From the NCBI GenBank assembly GCA_040768665.1, contig JAXGMN010000034.1, positions 80,527 to 144,526 on the forward strand: 64,000 bases of DNA, read 5' to 3'. The first letter of the stretch is position 1, and every line of letters starts with the position of its first letter. This document shows, piece by piece, positions 44,334-55,504 of this stretch. The position numbers and the translations under genes are program-made. Origin of the DNA: JABWBD01 sp040768665 (GTDB taxonomy: Bacteria > Planctomycetota > Planctomycetia > Pirellulales > Thermoguttaceae). The notes below the pieces were generated by a model. That model had not been told where the DNA came from. It searched no databases and saw only the letters and a program-made list of their open reading frames with translations.

Positions 44334-47252
44334 CTAGGTCGATGCCGCCCTCTCCAAGTTCAACGTCAGAAGGCTGGCCAGCAACTCCTCATCCGAAATC
44401 CCCAGATCCCACCCATAGGCCGCGAACACTGCCTCATCCAGACGCCGGTGCGCCAGGTCCAGCCAGGTGGGGCGCTGGTTGTAGAGGTTGGTGAGCGTCC
44501 GCTTCTTGAGTTCCTTGGCCGCTTCTTCGTCGCAGGGGACAAGACGCGGATAGCGGACGGTGCCGATGCCGCGGGCGTTGGGCTTGTGGAGGTAGCGGGA
44601 CCAGGGGCCGTCGACCGAGCCGGGGAATTCCAGAACCTCCTCCCGCACCCACTCCGGCGGATCCAGCCAGTTGCTCCGAAGCCGGTCCAACTCCGTCGCC
44701 GCCTCACCAATCGCAATCTCCTGCCCCTCCGTCGGCTCGGGGAAGGGGAAGGTCTCGAAACAGGTTGTGGGGGTGTAACGGAACCCACTTTCGCGCTCCC
44801 GGACTTGTGTCCCCTGGGCTCGCGCCCATATCTCATGCACCCGGGAGTGCAGAACGCCCATTGCGTAATCCTCACGTGTCGCGAACGCGACAAGTTGGTG
44901 ATCAGGTAGAATCGCGGGCGCCATCCACGCAAAAACGCGGTGTTTCGATACCACCGTGGTTGCAAGAAACCTGTCCAGTCGTTCAATGGCGCGTCGCATT
45001 TCGGCGCACGGCTCGGCATGCAGCCACCAGTAATCCCGGTATCTCTTTCGCTTGACCTTGTCGCGTTCGGGTTTCACGACAGACTTTACGATCTCAAATG
45101 GCTTCTCGTATCGTGACGCGTCCTCCATCGTCATGTCGTAGCCGAAGTCGATGATCCACACATCTCTCATCCTTTGCACCACGTCTCGGCCATTGGCCCA
45201 CAGACGTAACACATCGCTGTTCGGCTTTCCGCTAGGATTGGGCACGCGCAACAACGCGGTAGCTTGCTCAAACGAGATGTCGAACTGGCCGGCCTTAACA
45301 TCAGCAATGAAGCCGAAGGCGCGGTTCTTCGGCAAACGCTGCGCCAGGGTGATATCCGCTGCGGCGCTGAGGTTGGGGTTAATGGACGGCACCTCTTGTC
45401 CGTCCAGTGTCTTCGTCGCCTCCGCGCCGTCATCGAATCCAACCATGCTGACGTGCACGTGTGCTCCATCCAGGACCCAGTCACGGTCCGAATACGCAAA
45501 GAACATGTCGCCGGTCTTCTTAATTCGCCGGAGTACCTCTCGGTTAAGGCCACCACGGATGCCCTGTGTGGCAAGGAGGCCAGCACGTCGACACTTCTCG
45601 GCGGCAAGCGATTCGCGTGCTTTTTCGAACCAGTAGCAGCAGAGATCGCTGAAGTTCGGAATCCGACCGGCATACATGCCGAATAGCTTCTCGACGTACT
45701 CGTCGCCGAGCTCCTCACGCAGCTTCTTGGTGCCCAGAAATGGCGGATTCCCCACAATAAAATCCGCTTCCGGCCACTCCGGCTCCTTCGGGTTCTCCGG
45801 GTCTGACAGATCCAGGATCGCGTCCATTCTCTTGATGCTCTCGATCGGCTCTAGCACCGGGTCGCGGGGTGCATTGAATCCGTTGTGGTGCATCCATTGC
45901 AGGTAGCCGATCCAGATGACCACCTGGGCCAACTCCTGGGCATACGGGTTAATCTCGATCCCGTGAAGCTGCGTCGGCCGGACCTGGGGAAACAACCCGG
46001 CCCCGTGCGCAGCGCCGTAGGTGATCACCTCCTTTTCCAGATCCAGCAGGAGGTTAATGGCGACGTAGAGGAAGTTCCCCGACCCACAAGCCGGGTCGAG
46101 GATCCGGATATGAGCCAACCGGTGAATGAAATCGTGCATCGGCTTCTGGAAGTTGCGGCGGGCCGGAGACTCTTTTCGCGGCTTCGACGCACGCCCGCGC
46201 TTTGCGGGAAGCGGTGTCGAAGGCGCCCCCTTCACCTTCTCCCAGAGCCTGTCGCACGTGTTTCGCACCTCCTCCCACTCCCGTCGCAACGGAGCCAGGA
46301 CAACAGGTTCCAACAGCGTCAGGATGTCCTCTCGGCTGGTGTAGTGGGCGCCGATCTGCGACCGCTTCGCCGGGTCCAGGGTGCGCTCGAATAGCGTGCC
46401 AAAGATCGACGGCTCCACGTCCTCCCAGTCATACTCATTCACCCGGATCAGTTCCTCAATCTCCGCCGTCCTGAGTTCGATCACCTCGGAATCGGCGAAC
46501 AGGCCGCCGTTGAACCAGAGGATCTCGTCGGCCCCGAAGTAGCCGCCCTTCGCCATCATCCCAAAGAGTGACCGAAGCTGATCGGCCAGCTTAGCCGGGT
46601 CGTTGTTCGTCCCGAGCAGAACCCTGCTAAAGAGCTTGCCAGGGAGCAAGCCGATGTCCTCGCCGAACATGCAGAACATCAGCTTCATCAGGAAATGGGC
46701 CGCCTTGTGTGCTTCGATCCCGCGGACCCGCATACCGTCGGCCAGCAGCCCGAACCGTTCGGCAGCTTGGCGCGTGACGATCTCGCGGGTCAGTCCCGGC
46801 CGGAGGGCGTCGGGATTAGTGAACACGTTGCGGAGGACATCGAGGTTCCTCGGCTCGCCCAGCCCGTCCAGATCAAAGCTATAGACCTTCTTAGCCGTAC
46901 CGGTGAAGTTCGTGTGGATCTGAAACCGGTCCAGATCGCACACGACCAGAAGCGGCGGGTTTTCCAGGGCCTCGCGGTACAGAAGGAGCTGCTGGTACGC
47001 CTCGTCGAGGTTGCGGCGTTTCTTTGTGTATTCCCACCCGAACTTGCCCCGCATCCATACGTCGGCCCAACCGTGGCCCCCGTCTGTCTTTCGGACGCCT
47101 CGCTCGAACGTATACCACGCCCCGTCCGGATCAGCCTCGGCGGGCTTCGGTTGGCCTAAGAGGTCGCAGAGGTCGAGGAAGTGCTGCTGACAGGCACTCC
47201 GCTCGGAGAGGTTGGCTCGCTGCCATTTGGCGATAAACTGCTGCGGTGTCAT
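44334..47252 (-). CDS. MmeI-like (type IIL) DNA methyltransferase/endonuclease
   Basis: A 972-aa protein of the MmeI type, in which one chain carries nuclease, helical spacer, N6-adenine methyltransferase and target-recognition domains. The start is ATG 47252 (MTPQQFIAKWQRANLSERSA), where the family begins; the frame is open ~700 bp further upstream without coding character. The SAM motif DPACGSGN starts at D386 and the catalytic NPPF at N502. The N-terminal nuclease region has D64-x9-E74, but the expected E-x-K reads E74-Y-T76-K77, so the catalytic lysine position is Thr. Methylation should be intact while cleavage is doubtful. It is the best-preserved gene in a decayed element, as expected for a selected or addictive cargo. 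Confidence 0.88.
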   Translation of the reverse strand: MTPQQFIAKWQRANLSERSACQQHFLDLCDLLGQPKPAEADPDGAWYTFERGVRKTDGGHGWADVWMRGKFGWEYTKKRRNLDEAYQQLLLYREALENPPLLVVCDLDRFQIHTNFTGTAKKVYSFDLDGLGEPRNLDVLRNVFTNPDALRPGLTREIVTRQAAERFGLLADGMRVRGIEAHKAAHFLMKLMFCMFGEDIGLLPGKLFSRVLLGTNNDPAKLADQLRSLFGMMAKGGYFGADEILWFNGGLFADSEVIELRTAEIEELIRVNEYDWEDVEPSIFGTLFERTLDPAKRSQIGAHYTSREDILTLLEPVVLAPLRREWEEVRNTCDRLWEKVKGAPSTPLPAKRGRASKPRKESPARRNFQKPMHDFIHRLAHIRILDPACGSGNFLYVAINLLLDLEKEVITYGAAHGAGLFPQVRPTQLHGIEINPYAQELAQVVIWIGYLQWMHHNGFNAPRDPVLEPIESIKRMDAILDLSDPENPKEPEWPEADFIVGNPPFLGTKKLREELGDEYVEKLFGMYAGRIPNFSDLCCYWFEKARESLAAEKCRRAGLLATQGIRGGLNREVLRRIKKTGDMFFAYSDRDWVLDGAHVHVSMVGFDDGAEATKTLDGQEVPSINPNLSAAADITLAQRLPKNRAFGFIADVKAGQFDISFEQATALLRVPNPSGKPNSDVLRLWANGRDVVQRMRDVWIIDFGYDMTMEDASRYEKPFEIVKSVVKPERDKVKRKRYRDYWWLHAEPCAEMRRAIERLDRFLATTVVSKHRVFAWMAPAILPDHQLVAFATREDYAMGVLHSRVHEIWARAQGTQVRERESGFRYTPTTCFETFPFPEPTEGQEIAIGEAATELDRLRSNWLDPPEWVREEVLEFPGSVDGPWSRYLHKPNARGIGTVRYPRLVPCDEEAAKELKKRTLTNLYNQRPTWLDLAHRRLDEAVFAAYGWDLGISDEELLASLLTLNLERAAST

Positions 47253-47353
47253 GCTCTGCCGTCCCTGCGAGAGTAATTCGGGTTGCCCCGATTTTAGCCA
47301 GGTAGGGGGAGCATGTACAGCGGGATACGTCCGGGCGTAACGGCGATGCCAGC

Positions 47354-47686
47354 CTACTCTGATTCCTGCTCCTGGTCCAGTAAGCGGAGGTACTCCTTCA
47401 GCCTCCGCTTCTCCTCCCGGTTCAACGGCTTCTCGTCCTGCCAGTTCGGATTCACCGGCGTCAGGTGCTCCGCTTGGGCGATCTCCTCGATCTCCCAGTT
47501 CGTCGCCCCCGGCATCTTCTCCTTCAGCTTCAGCAGCAGGGTCGCGTAGGCCCTGATCCTCTGCTGTACCACCGAGTCCAGGGTCTTGTCCTCCACCAGA
47601 CTCACCAGATACCTCGGGTGCATCTGTTCGATGTTGTCGATCACCATCCGGTAGAGATCCGTCTTTCTGATCGGGACTTCTCGCAT
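47354..47686 (-). CDS. Small uncharacterised protein upstream of the MmeI-like gene
   Basis: A 110-aa highly charged helical protein (LYRMVIDNIEQMHPRYLVSL, RIRAYATLLLKLKEKMPGAT, EEKRRLKEYLRLLDQEQES). It has an excellent ribosome-binding site (agaggaggtg) before the ATG at 47686 and lies 101 bp upstream of the MmeI-like gene on the same strand. I do not recognise the family. The coiled-coil-like composition and position suggest an accessory or regulatory protein for the restriction-modification gene, but this is inference. Confidence 0.55.
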   Translation of the reverse strand: MREVPIRKTDLYRMVIDNIEQMHPRYLVSLVEDKTLDSVVQQRIRAYATLLLKLKEKMPGATNWEIEEIAQAEHLTPVNPNWQDEKPLNREEKRRLKEYLRLLDQEQESE

Positions 47687-47779
47687 CAGACACCTCCTCT
47701 TGTTGTGGCCTTATCCGCACACCAGCATACTCGCGCGACGGCGCGGATTCCAGCCAAAAAAAGTGCCGGCAGTCGGAGC

Positions 47780-47975
47780 GAGGATACTGGACTCCCGCAA
47801 CTTCAAACGCCCGGCAGAGACGGATCAAGCGGCAGGTTGACGGGGCCCCCTGGATACGCACTCCGAAGAACGGCCAGCGCGAGCCGATCACGATCTGCGA
47901 CGGCATGATCCTCGATGGACGGAACCGCAACAGGGCGTGCCAGTCGCTCGGCATCCTGAGTGAACCGCGACCCGA
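47780..47975 (+). pseudogene. ParB-like N-terminal domain fragment
   Basis: The sequence NGQREPITICDGMILDGRNR, NRACQSLGI is the core of a ParB/sulfiredoxin-like N-terminal domain (the GxxR box and its preceding strands). It can be read from ~47866 to 47960 on the plus strand, with weaker similarity just upstream in other frames. Both ends are lost. It is separated from, and lies downstream of, the C-terminal ParB-like fragment at 43981-44324. Confidence 0.5.
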
Positions 47976-49119
47976 AAAATTGGTCCGCAGTCGGACAGAG
48001 GATACCGTTATGGGTCCCGGTGACCGGGGCGGGGGGCTGGTTCAAACCTCGAAACCGATGGGTCCCCCCGGCGACTTCAACGGCGGATGCCTCGGCCGGC
48101 CTCGCCGAGTCGTTCGGCAGAGCGCTGGCAGTCTGAGGATGAGACCGGGCGGAGATCTCCAATGCAGGCATCAGGCTCGACCCGTGGATAGTCCGCAATC
48201 TCCGCGCGTGGCTCTCGATCGAAGCAGGGTCGGAAATCTCCAATGCGGGCTGCCACACGGGGCGACCGACCCCAACGCGCCCCGGAACACAACGATGAGA
48301 AGCCTCCAAACAGCCGCTTCCGCGTCGATCCTGACGCTCTCCTGGAGCGCTGCCGGGCCTCGCTGGGATCGGCCGATCCAAGCCAGTCTCGCACCGCTCG
48401 AAGCGATCCTGGGGCGTCTGAGGGGGCTACGGGGGCGACGCCGGAGCATCCGGCGAAGAGAAGGGCGTGCCGAAGAGGCCTGCCATCGGTGGTAGCTTGT
48501 CACCGATGGGCCTGTTGGTGACATCGTGTCGATGGGCCTGCCGAAAACGCCACCAGACCGATGGCGGCTTTCGACCGGGAGGTCAGCGGACGCCCGCCGT
48601 CTACGCCGTCTCCAGCCTCCTGCCGCTTGGCCTGAACCGTTCTGCGCGCTCCATTATGAGCTGCTCCAATTCCTCTTCTGCAGCGGTCCATCAGTTTGGC
48701 CAACTCCTTGGCCGGCCCCTCGTTCGTCGTCGCGTTTCGCATACCTGCGTCCTTCCAAATCGACCGGCCGATCGTAATAGCCACCAACACCGACGGCCGG
48801 ACAATCGGTGCGGATGGATCGGTCACCCGTCAAAAGCCCCTTCACCCAAAGTTCCCCCGGCCGCCGCAACCACCAGGATCGCCCCCCAGGCCGAGAAAGC
48901 CGCCCGGCTGGGGCGCCTCAGCCTGGGACGCTCTGCTGGCGTGTTGTACAATGGCCAGGACCTGCTTGCGGACGGCTGCGGGCGGGTGGGGCCACGCCCC
49001 GGCAATCATTCTCAACTCGGGCTGGAATTGACAGACTTTGCGAATCCGAGTGCTGCGCTGTGCTGCAGCTTTCGTCGAAGACGGGGGCTTCCGCGCTTGC
49101 TCAAGCCCGGATTGAAGTT
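47976..49119. other. Decayed element DNA without recognisable genes
   Basis: About 1.1 kb between the ParB-like fragment and the tRNA. Open frames on both strands have biased composition and no motifs. One stretch has an internal near-repeat: gatctccaatgcaggc near 48151 and aatctccaatgcgggc near 48234. A minus-strand frame starting MRNATTNEGPAKELAKLMDR at ~48743 might be a gene start but loses coding character quickly. Confidence 0.35.
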
Positions 49120-49198
<79 letters not shown>

Positions 49199-50445
49199 TC
49201 CGCGAAAGGACGCGAGGCTTATAACCCCACAGCCCAGGGTTTCAGGAAAACCGTGCGAGGTCTCGCGAAAAGCCCGCCGATATTCTGCTGCGCCGAATTC
49301 TGCGCCGCCTCCCGCTACGGCCTAGCTCGGGTGGTGGTCCAACCGCTGCTGTGGTGAACGTCCTGCTACCGCATCGGCTGCGTTCCGGCCAGGCAGCCGC
49401 AACGAACTCGGCTATCCGCCGGCTAACTCCGTCGACCTGGACGCCCGGAGGTTCTGCCACAGCCGGGGCCATGACAGCACGCCAACCGATAGATGATCCG
49501 CTTAAAGCGGGTTCGAAGGTTCTGCGCGCACCACGCCAGCTGGTGGCAAAGCGGCCGGGGACGGAAGGCTGGACTTCGCCGGTGGTATCGGGGAAACGGG
49601 ACACGCACCCTATATTTTGTACAGTAGTGAGAGCTGATACACAATCCGGGGCCAGTTCCCGTTTCCGGACGGCGGTCGCGTGTGTGGCCACCAAGAGCGA
49701 TCGATTTCTCAAGTCGAGGGTGTTTGGTGGCCACGCGCTCTGGGTGGCAAGGCCGCCGTCTATGCGGCGGCCGGTGAAGATACGCCCACGGATGCGACTG
49801 GAAACTCGAGATCATGCGGCGGCGAGCGATTGGGAAGCGAAGGTAAGGCGATCGGCAGATGATCCCATCGGATCAAGATTCCCGTCAGGTGCGGCTGCTT
49901 CGGAGTAGCCGGGGGTGACAAATGGGTGAGAGCCTATCCCAAACCGCTTCGGGAGAGGGGATAGGCTGGTGAATTCCAGATTGTCAAGGAACTCGGGAGC
50001 GGCGAGCCGTGAAGTCGGCTCGTGCCGGCCCGGGGGGCATGTGTTCGCATGTCCATTTACCCGCCTCATTGTGGTCGATGCGGCGCGCTAGGTCAAGCAC
50101 TTTCTTGAAACAGAAGCGGTAAGTGGATGCGGGGATTGGAGTTATTGCGCCGTCGCATGGCGTGGGAAGTGCGTCACGCAGGACGCCCCAGCCTGGAAGC
50201 GGACGATGTGCAAATAGGTTCGGGACCATTCCCTGCCCGTTGGGATCGAGGCGGTTGTTGTGCCATTGCTTGCCTTTGAGCGGCTCGCCGCATCCTGGAC
50301 AAGACCTCCTTGACTGCTGGAGACGATGCCTCGACTCCCTGGCGGGGGCGGTCTTTTAATCCACCCGGTTGACAGGAATTGCTAGAAACTGATAATAACA
50401 GCCGTTCCGCCTCAGAAGTGGGGCAGCAAGCCCGAGGATTAGTTC
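49199..50445. other. 1.2-kb spacer between the element and the defence island
   Basis: No supported gene. Two structures stand out. One is the inverted repeat gtggccaccaa / ttggtggccac around 49684-49735. The other is a 10-bp hairpin, agcctatccc with gggataggct (49931-49940 with 49958-49967), which could be a terminator or the end of an insertion sequence. Several open frames on both strands lack ribosome-binding sites and protein-like composition. Confidence 0.4.
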
Positions 50446-50655
50446 ATGCCAGCCGAACCCGGCAGCAGCGTGCTCACCATCAACGAGCTGGCTGAGTACC
50501 TGAAAATCTCGAAATCGACGCTCTACAAGCTGGCACAGGAGGGCAGTATCCCTGGCCAGAAGGTCGGCAAACACTGGCGATTTCACAAGGACCACGTCGA
50601 CGAGTGGCTCCGCCAGCGAGGTCCAACGGGACGACTGCCGAAATCCAATCTCTGA
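50446..50655 (+). CDS. Excisionase-family helix-turn-helix protein
   Basis: A 69-aa protein with the HTH_17 DNA-binding fold (VLTINELAEYLKISKSTLYK, LAQEGSIPGQKVGKHWRFHK, DHVDEWLRQ). It is the first gene of the co-directional defence island, 73 bp before the helicase. Such small HTH proteins commonly open restriction or defence operons as regulators, or act as excisionases of the carrying element. The frame is intact. Confidence 0.8.
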   Translation: MPAEPGSSVLTINELAEYLKISKSTLYKLAQEGSIPGQKVGKHWRFHKDHVDEWLRQRGPTGRLPKSNL

Positions 50656-50728
50656 CCTGACCAAATCCCCATTACTTTCCGAGACCGCAGCAGAAATCCG
50701 TCGTTCAACACGCCGTCGCATTGATCCC

Positions 50729-53588
50729 ATGGACCTGACGCCGTATCACGCCAAGTACATCGCCCACGAATTGACGCGGCGTTGCGCTTCCGACAGCGTT
50801 GAGAAGCTGACGGCGATCCTCTCCGATGCCCAGGTCGACCTCAACCCGCATCAGATTGAGGCGGCACTGTTCGCCTTCCGCAACCCGCTTTCCCGCGGCG
50901 CCATTCTGGCCGACGAGGTGGGCCTGGGAAAAACCATCGAAGCCGGCCTCTTGATTGCCCAAAGCTGGGCGGAAGGTAATCGGCACATCCTGGTCATCGT
51001 GCCGGCCAATTTGCGGAAGCAGTGGGGCCAGGAGCTAGCAGACAAATTCTTTCTTCCATCGGTAATCTTGGAGGCTCGCACCTTCAACGAGACCATCCGG
51101 GCCGGCAACCTGAACCCCTTCCAGCAGAACGCCATCATCATCTGCTCATTCCAGTTTGCCCGCAAGATGGAGCCCTACGTTCGCCAGACACGCTGGGCCT
51201 TGGTGGTTGAAGCGCATCGGCTACGCAACGTGGCATGGCCCGCAACAAGATTGCCAACTCCATCAAGCAATCCGTGGCCTCCTTCCGCAAGGTACTCTTG
51301 ACCACGCCGCTGCAAAACTCGCTCTTAGAACTCTACGGCTTGGTAAGCATCATCGACGACTTCGCCTTCGGCGATTTGAAGACGTACCGCACCCGCTTCA
51401 CGCGACTGGGGAACGACAACGATTTCAACGACCTGAAGGAGCGGCTCAGACCAATCTGCAAACGGACGCTCCGCAAGCAGGTGTTGGAATACATCAAGTA
51501 CCTGAATCGTCATGCCTTGGTCCAGGAGTTCGTGCCCGCTTGAGGAGGCAGCGGCTCTACGACGTAGTTTCAGTACCTTCAACAATCGACGCTCTACGCC
51601 TGCCGGCCGAGCAGCGCTCCCTGATGACGCTCATCTTGCGGAAGCTATGGCGTCATCGACCTATGCCATTTCCGGACGCTCAACGGCTTGGCCTATAAGC
51701 TCGAAACAGCCGCACCCAGGCTGAAAAAGTGGATGTCCGCCCGAGCAACTGGCCGATGACTGGGAAGAGATTGACGAACTAGCGGATGAATGGGAGCCGG
51801 ACGAAGACACCGATGGCAAGCCCGAGCGACCGCAGTACGCCCGAGGAAATCGCCGAGATGCGCCGGGGAAATGGCCAAGCTCCCGCGAGTTTTGCTGGCC
51901 GCTCCATCGCCAAGGAACTTCAAGGTGAAGCGTTGACATCTCCGCCGTGGATTCCGCGGCCGCCGCCGAGGCCAGCAGGGGACACGCCGGGGCAACCCTC
52001 CAGCAAAAAGGCCTTTATCTTCACCGAGTCGCGCCGCACGCAGGAATACCTATTCCGCATCCTGGAGCAGACTGAGTTCCGCGGCAAGGTCATGGTGTTC
52101 AACGGCACGAACACCGACCCCAAGTCCAAAGAAATCTATCAGGCTTGGCTCAAACAGCACGCCGGTACGGACCGCGTCTCCGGTTCCCCGGCCGCCGACA
52201 TGCGTGCCGCCCTGGTCGAGTATTTCCGCGACGAAGCGGCCATCATGGTCGCCACCGAGGCCGCGGCCGAGGGCATCAACCTGCAATTCTGCAATCTGGT
52301 CGTCAATTATGACCTGCCCTGGAATCCCCAGCGCATCGAGCAACGCATCGGCCGCTGTCACCGCTATGGCCAGAAGTTCGACGTGGTGGTGGTCAATTTC
52401 CTCAATAAAAGCAACGCCGCCGACCTGCGCGTGTATGAACTGCTGGACGAGAAGTTCCGGCTCTTCAGTGGCGTGTTCGGGGCAAGCGACGAAGTGCTGG
52501 GGGCTGTGGAATCGGGCGTGGATTTCGAGAAACGCATTGCCGCCATCTACCAGAGATGCCGCACTCCGGAACAGATACAATTTGAGTTCGACCAACTTCA
52601 GCGGGAGTTGGACACCGAAATCGCCGCCGGCCAGCGAGACGCCCGCGAGAAACTGCTCGACAACTTCGACCAGGAGGTTATTGAGAAGGTCCGCGTCCAA
52701 AGTTCCGGCCTGCTCGACCGATTCAACGAGCGGCTTTGGTTGCTCACCCGGTATCTGCTGGCCACCTATGCCCGATTCGACGAAGGGCAGTACAGCTTCT
52801 ACCTCACCAGCAATCCGTTCCCCGGCGAGACCATTTATCCTGGCCCGTATCGGCTCGGGAAGAACGTCGAAGACGCTAACACCTACCGCGTCGGTCACCC
52901 GCTGGCCCAGCGGGTCTTGGCCCAGGCAATGGGGTTGAGCCCTCCGCCAGCGGAAGTCGTGTTCGACTACTCCGGCAGCGGCAAGAACATTGCGGTCCTG
53001 ACGCCGTTGGTTGGCAAGAGCGGCTGGCTCATTTGTTCCCGGCTTGCCGTCCAGTCGCTCGAAAGCGAAGACGCCCTGATTTTGGCCGGCATCACCGACG
53101 CCCAGGAAGTGCTGGATGAGACCGTTTGCCGACGGTTGTTCGACCTGTCGGGCAAGGAGAACGGCAGCCAGTCCGTGCCAGCGATGGCCCGGTCGCTGCT
53201 CACTGAGGCAATTGCCGGCCGACAAGCGGAGTTCCTTGCGGCACTGTCCGCCAAGAATGGCCATTGGTGCGATACCGAGATGGACAAACTCGACCATTGG
53301 GCCGACGACCGTCGGGCTGCCCTGAAGGCGGAGCTTGAGGGACTCGACCAGGAGATCAAGGAAACGAAGAAATTCGCCCGCATGGCCCCCAACCTACCCG
53401 CGAAGCTAGAACTCCAGCGGAAGCTGCGGGGGCTGGAACCCAAACGGGACGAGGCATGGCGGGCCTACGACACCGCCAGCCGGGACATCGACCGGCAGAA
53501 GGACGCCTTGCTCGACGAAATCAGCCGGCGACTGGAACAGAAGACCGAGTGCGACTTGCTGTTCACTGTTCGGTGGAAGTTGAAGTAG
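50729..53588 (+). pseudogene. SNF2-family (RapA-like) DNA helicase/translocase, frameshifted
   Basis: The ATG at 50729 opens MDLTPYHAKYIAHELTRRCA. Motif I is clear (ADEVGLGKTIEAGLL). At ~51210 the DEAH region reads LVVEAHRLRNV where VVIDEAHRLRNV is expected, an in-frame loss of two residues. Frame changes follow at ~51230, ~51540, ~51650 and in the 51700-52000 stretch. From ~52005 to the stop at 53588 the second RecA half is intact (KKAFIFTESRRTQEYLFRIL, TEAAAEGINLQFCNLVVNYD, and motif VI QRIEQRIGRCHRYGQ), followed by a long coiled C-terminus. SNF2 helicases of this type accompany restriction-modification and anti-phage loci. As read it cannot be made as one chain. Confidence 0.75.
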
Positions 53589-53707
53589 AGGGTGAGGCAA
53601 TGGCGAGAGATCCTTACTGCTGGAGAACCACCCGCGGAAACAATCGCTCAATCCGTTAGTGGCTGCAACCAGCGCAGTAAACGGCGCCCGTACGGGAACC
53701 TAAACAC

Positions 53708-55451
53708 ATGCTCACACGACTGAGAATTCGGAACTTCAAACAATTCGACGATGTGGACATTGAGCTTGCCAAAGCCGTTGTCCTTATCGGCCCGAACAAT
53801 TCCGGCAAGACCACTGCCCTTCAGGCACTTGCCCTGTGGGAGATCGGTGTTCGACGGTGGAACGAAAAACGCGCGGGAAAGTCCTCTCCGGAGAAACGTC
53901 CGGGGGTCACTGTCAACCGTCGCGATTTGCTTTCCATTCCTGTCCCGGACGCGAACCTCTTGTGGCGTGACTTGCACGTCCAGAAACGCGTCGAACAGGT
54001 CGAAAAGGAAGGCAAGAAGTCTTCAAGACCAACAATATCCGAGTCGACATCATTGTCGACGGGGTCACGCGATAAGCCATGGTCATGCAGGCTCGAATTC
54101 GACTACGCAAATAAGGAGTCCTTCTATTGTCGCCCGCGAGGACTGATACCGAGGGAACAACTCGTATGCTCGTTCCGGAAAAAGCGGCTACGGTCACGCT
54201 GCCTTCCTCCGCCAATGTCGGTTTGGCTGACCGCGAGTTCCTCGAAGCAACCAGGAGAAATTGGCGTACTCATCGGCCAGGGGCAGACCGCCCAGGTGTT
54301 GCGGAATCTGTGCTTTCAGATACACCAGGAAAAAGGAACATCCGGAGCAATGGAGGAATTGGTAAGTCACATCAAGTCGCTCTTCGGCGTCAGGTGATTG
54401 CTGCCGCCCAGTACGTCTCCGGAACGTAGCGAGATCTCGATGTCCTACATAGACCAACGCGACAACACGCTCGGCTTGTCGTCGTCGGGGCGTAGCTTTG
54501 CAGCAGACGTTGCTGCTTCTCGCGCATCTTTATATGCCAACATCTTTCCGAACCCGTGCTGCTTCTCGACGAGCCCGATGCACACTTGGAAATTTTGCGG
54601 CAACGACAGACGTATAACTTGCTGATCCAGGTCGCTCAACCAGGAACGGCTCATAGTCATCGCCGCAAGCCATTCCAGAAATCGTTCTTAATGAAGCGGC
54701 AGGCCGTGATGTCGTAATCGCTTTGTCGGAAAACCGCACCGCATCGACGACACTGGATCTCAGGTGGTTAAGTCCTTGGGGACATCGGCTTTGACCAGTA
54801 CTATCAAGCTCAGGAGATGGGTTGGGTGCTGTACCTCGAAAACTCCACCGACTTGGCTATTCTTCAGGCATCGCGAAAATTCTCCACCATCCGGCCGGAA
54901 ATTGTCTTGAAGACCTTTCGTCAGCCGTCGAGACCGATCTTCCTCCAAAGGCCCGCGAACATTTCTTTGGCCTCCAGGAAGCCAAGGACGACCTGGATCG
55001 GAATCGCCATCTTCGACCGACTTGAACGAGACCTACAGTCACATATACGGCACTCAAGGAAATGATGTGGCGTCGCCGCGAAATCGAGAACTACTTTTGC
55101 ACCGAAGACGTGCTTGTCGCGTACGCAGCTCACGACTTGTCCGAGGATCTTTTCGGCATGGCGGAAAAGGATCAGCGTAAGCGAGCCATGCGGAAAGCCA
55201 TCGCAGAAGTGACCGCTGCCTTGAGGACACTCAATAAGCCCGACCCCTGGTCACCCGACATCAAGGCGACTGATGATTTTCTCGACCCATTGTTCAAGGC
55301 CTTCTTCAAAGAACGCGGCTTGCCTGGAACTGAGAAAATCAGATTACCCATCTATCCTGCCAGCTTGCTCCCCCCGACAAGATCGATTCGGAGATTGTGG
55401 AGAAGCTTGACGTCGATTGCCACAGCCGCCCAAGCAAAGCCACGTGTCTGA
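53708..55451 (+). pseudogene. AAA ATPase with TOPRIM-like C-terminus, frameshifted
   Basis: It begins MLTRLRIRNFKQFDDVDIEL with Walker A GPNNSGKT, as in OLD/RecF-type ATPases. Coding sense continues through several frames: QVLRNLCFQIHQEKGTSGAM, the LDEP-like Walker B (read as LLLDEPDAHLEI near 54560), HRIDD near 54735, then YLENSTDLAIL, REHFFGLQEAKDDLD and IAIFDRLERDLQ. It closes with a helical tail to ~55451 (EMMWRRREIENYFCTEDVLV). The YLENSTD...FDRLE pair resembles a TOPRIM nuclease/DNA-binding site. The gene lies between a SNF2 helicase and type III Mod. The breaks may be genuine or sequencing indels. Confidence 0.6.
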
Positions 55452-55504
55452 CAGCCGGCTTTGCCCGGCAGTCCTTCCTAAGCCACGAAACGGGAATTAA
55501 AGAT

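Noticed and set aside
47253..47954. Extension of the MmeI-like frame upstream to 1206 aa
   Set aside because: The family start MTPQQFIAKW is at 47252 and the extension overlaps the well-supported small gene at 47354-47686 in another frame.
49242..49908. Overlapping frames of 130-185 aa on both strands
   Set aside because: No ribosome-binding sites, no motifs, and arginine/proline-rich composition typical of random GC-rich frames.
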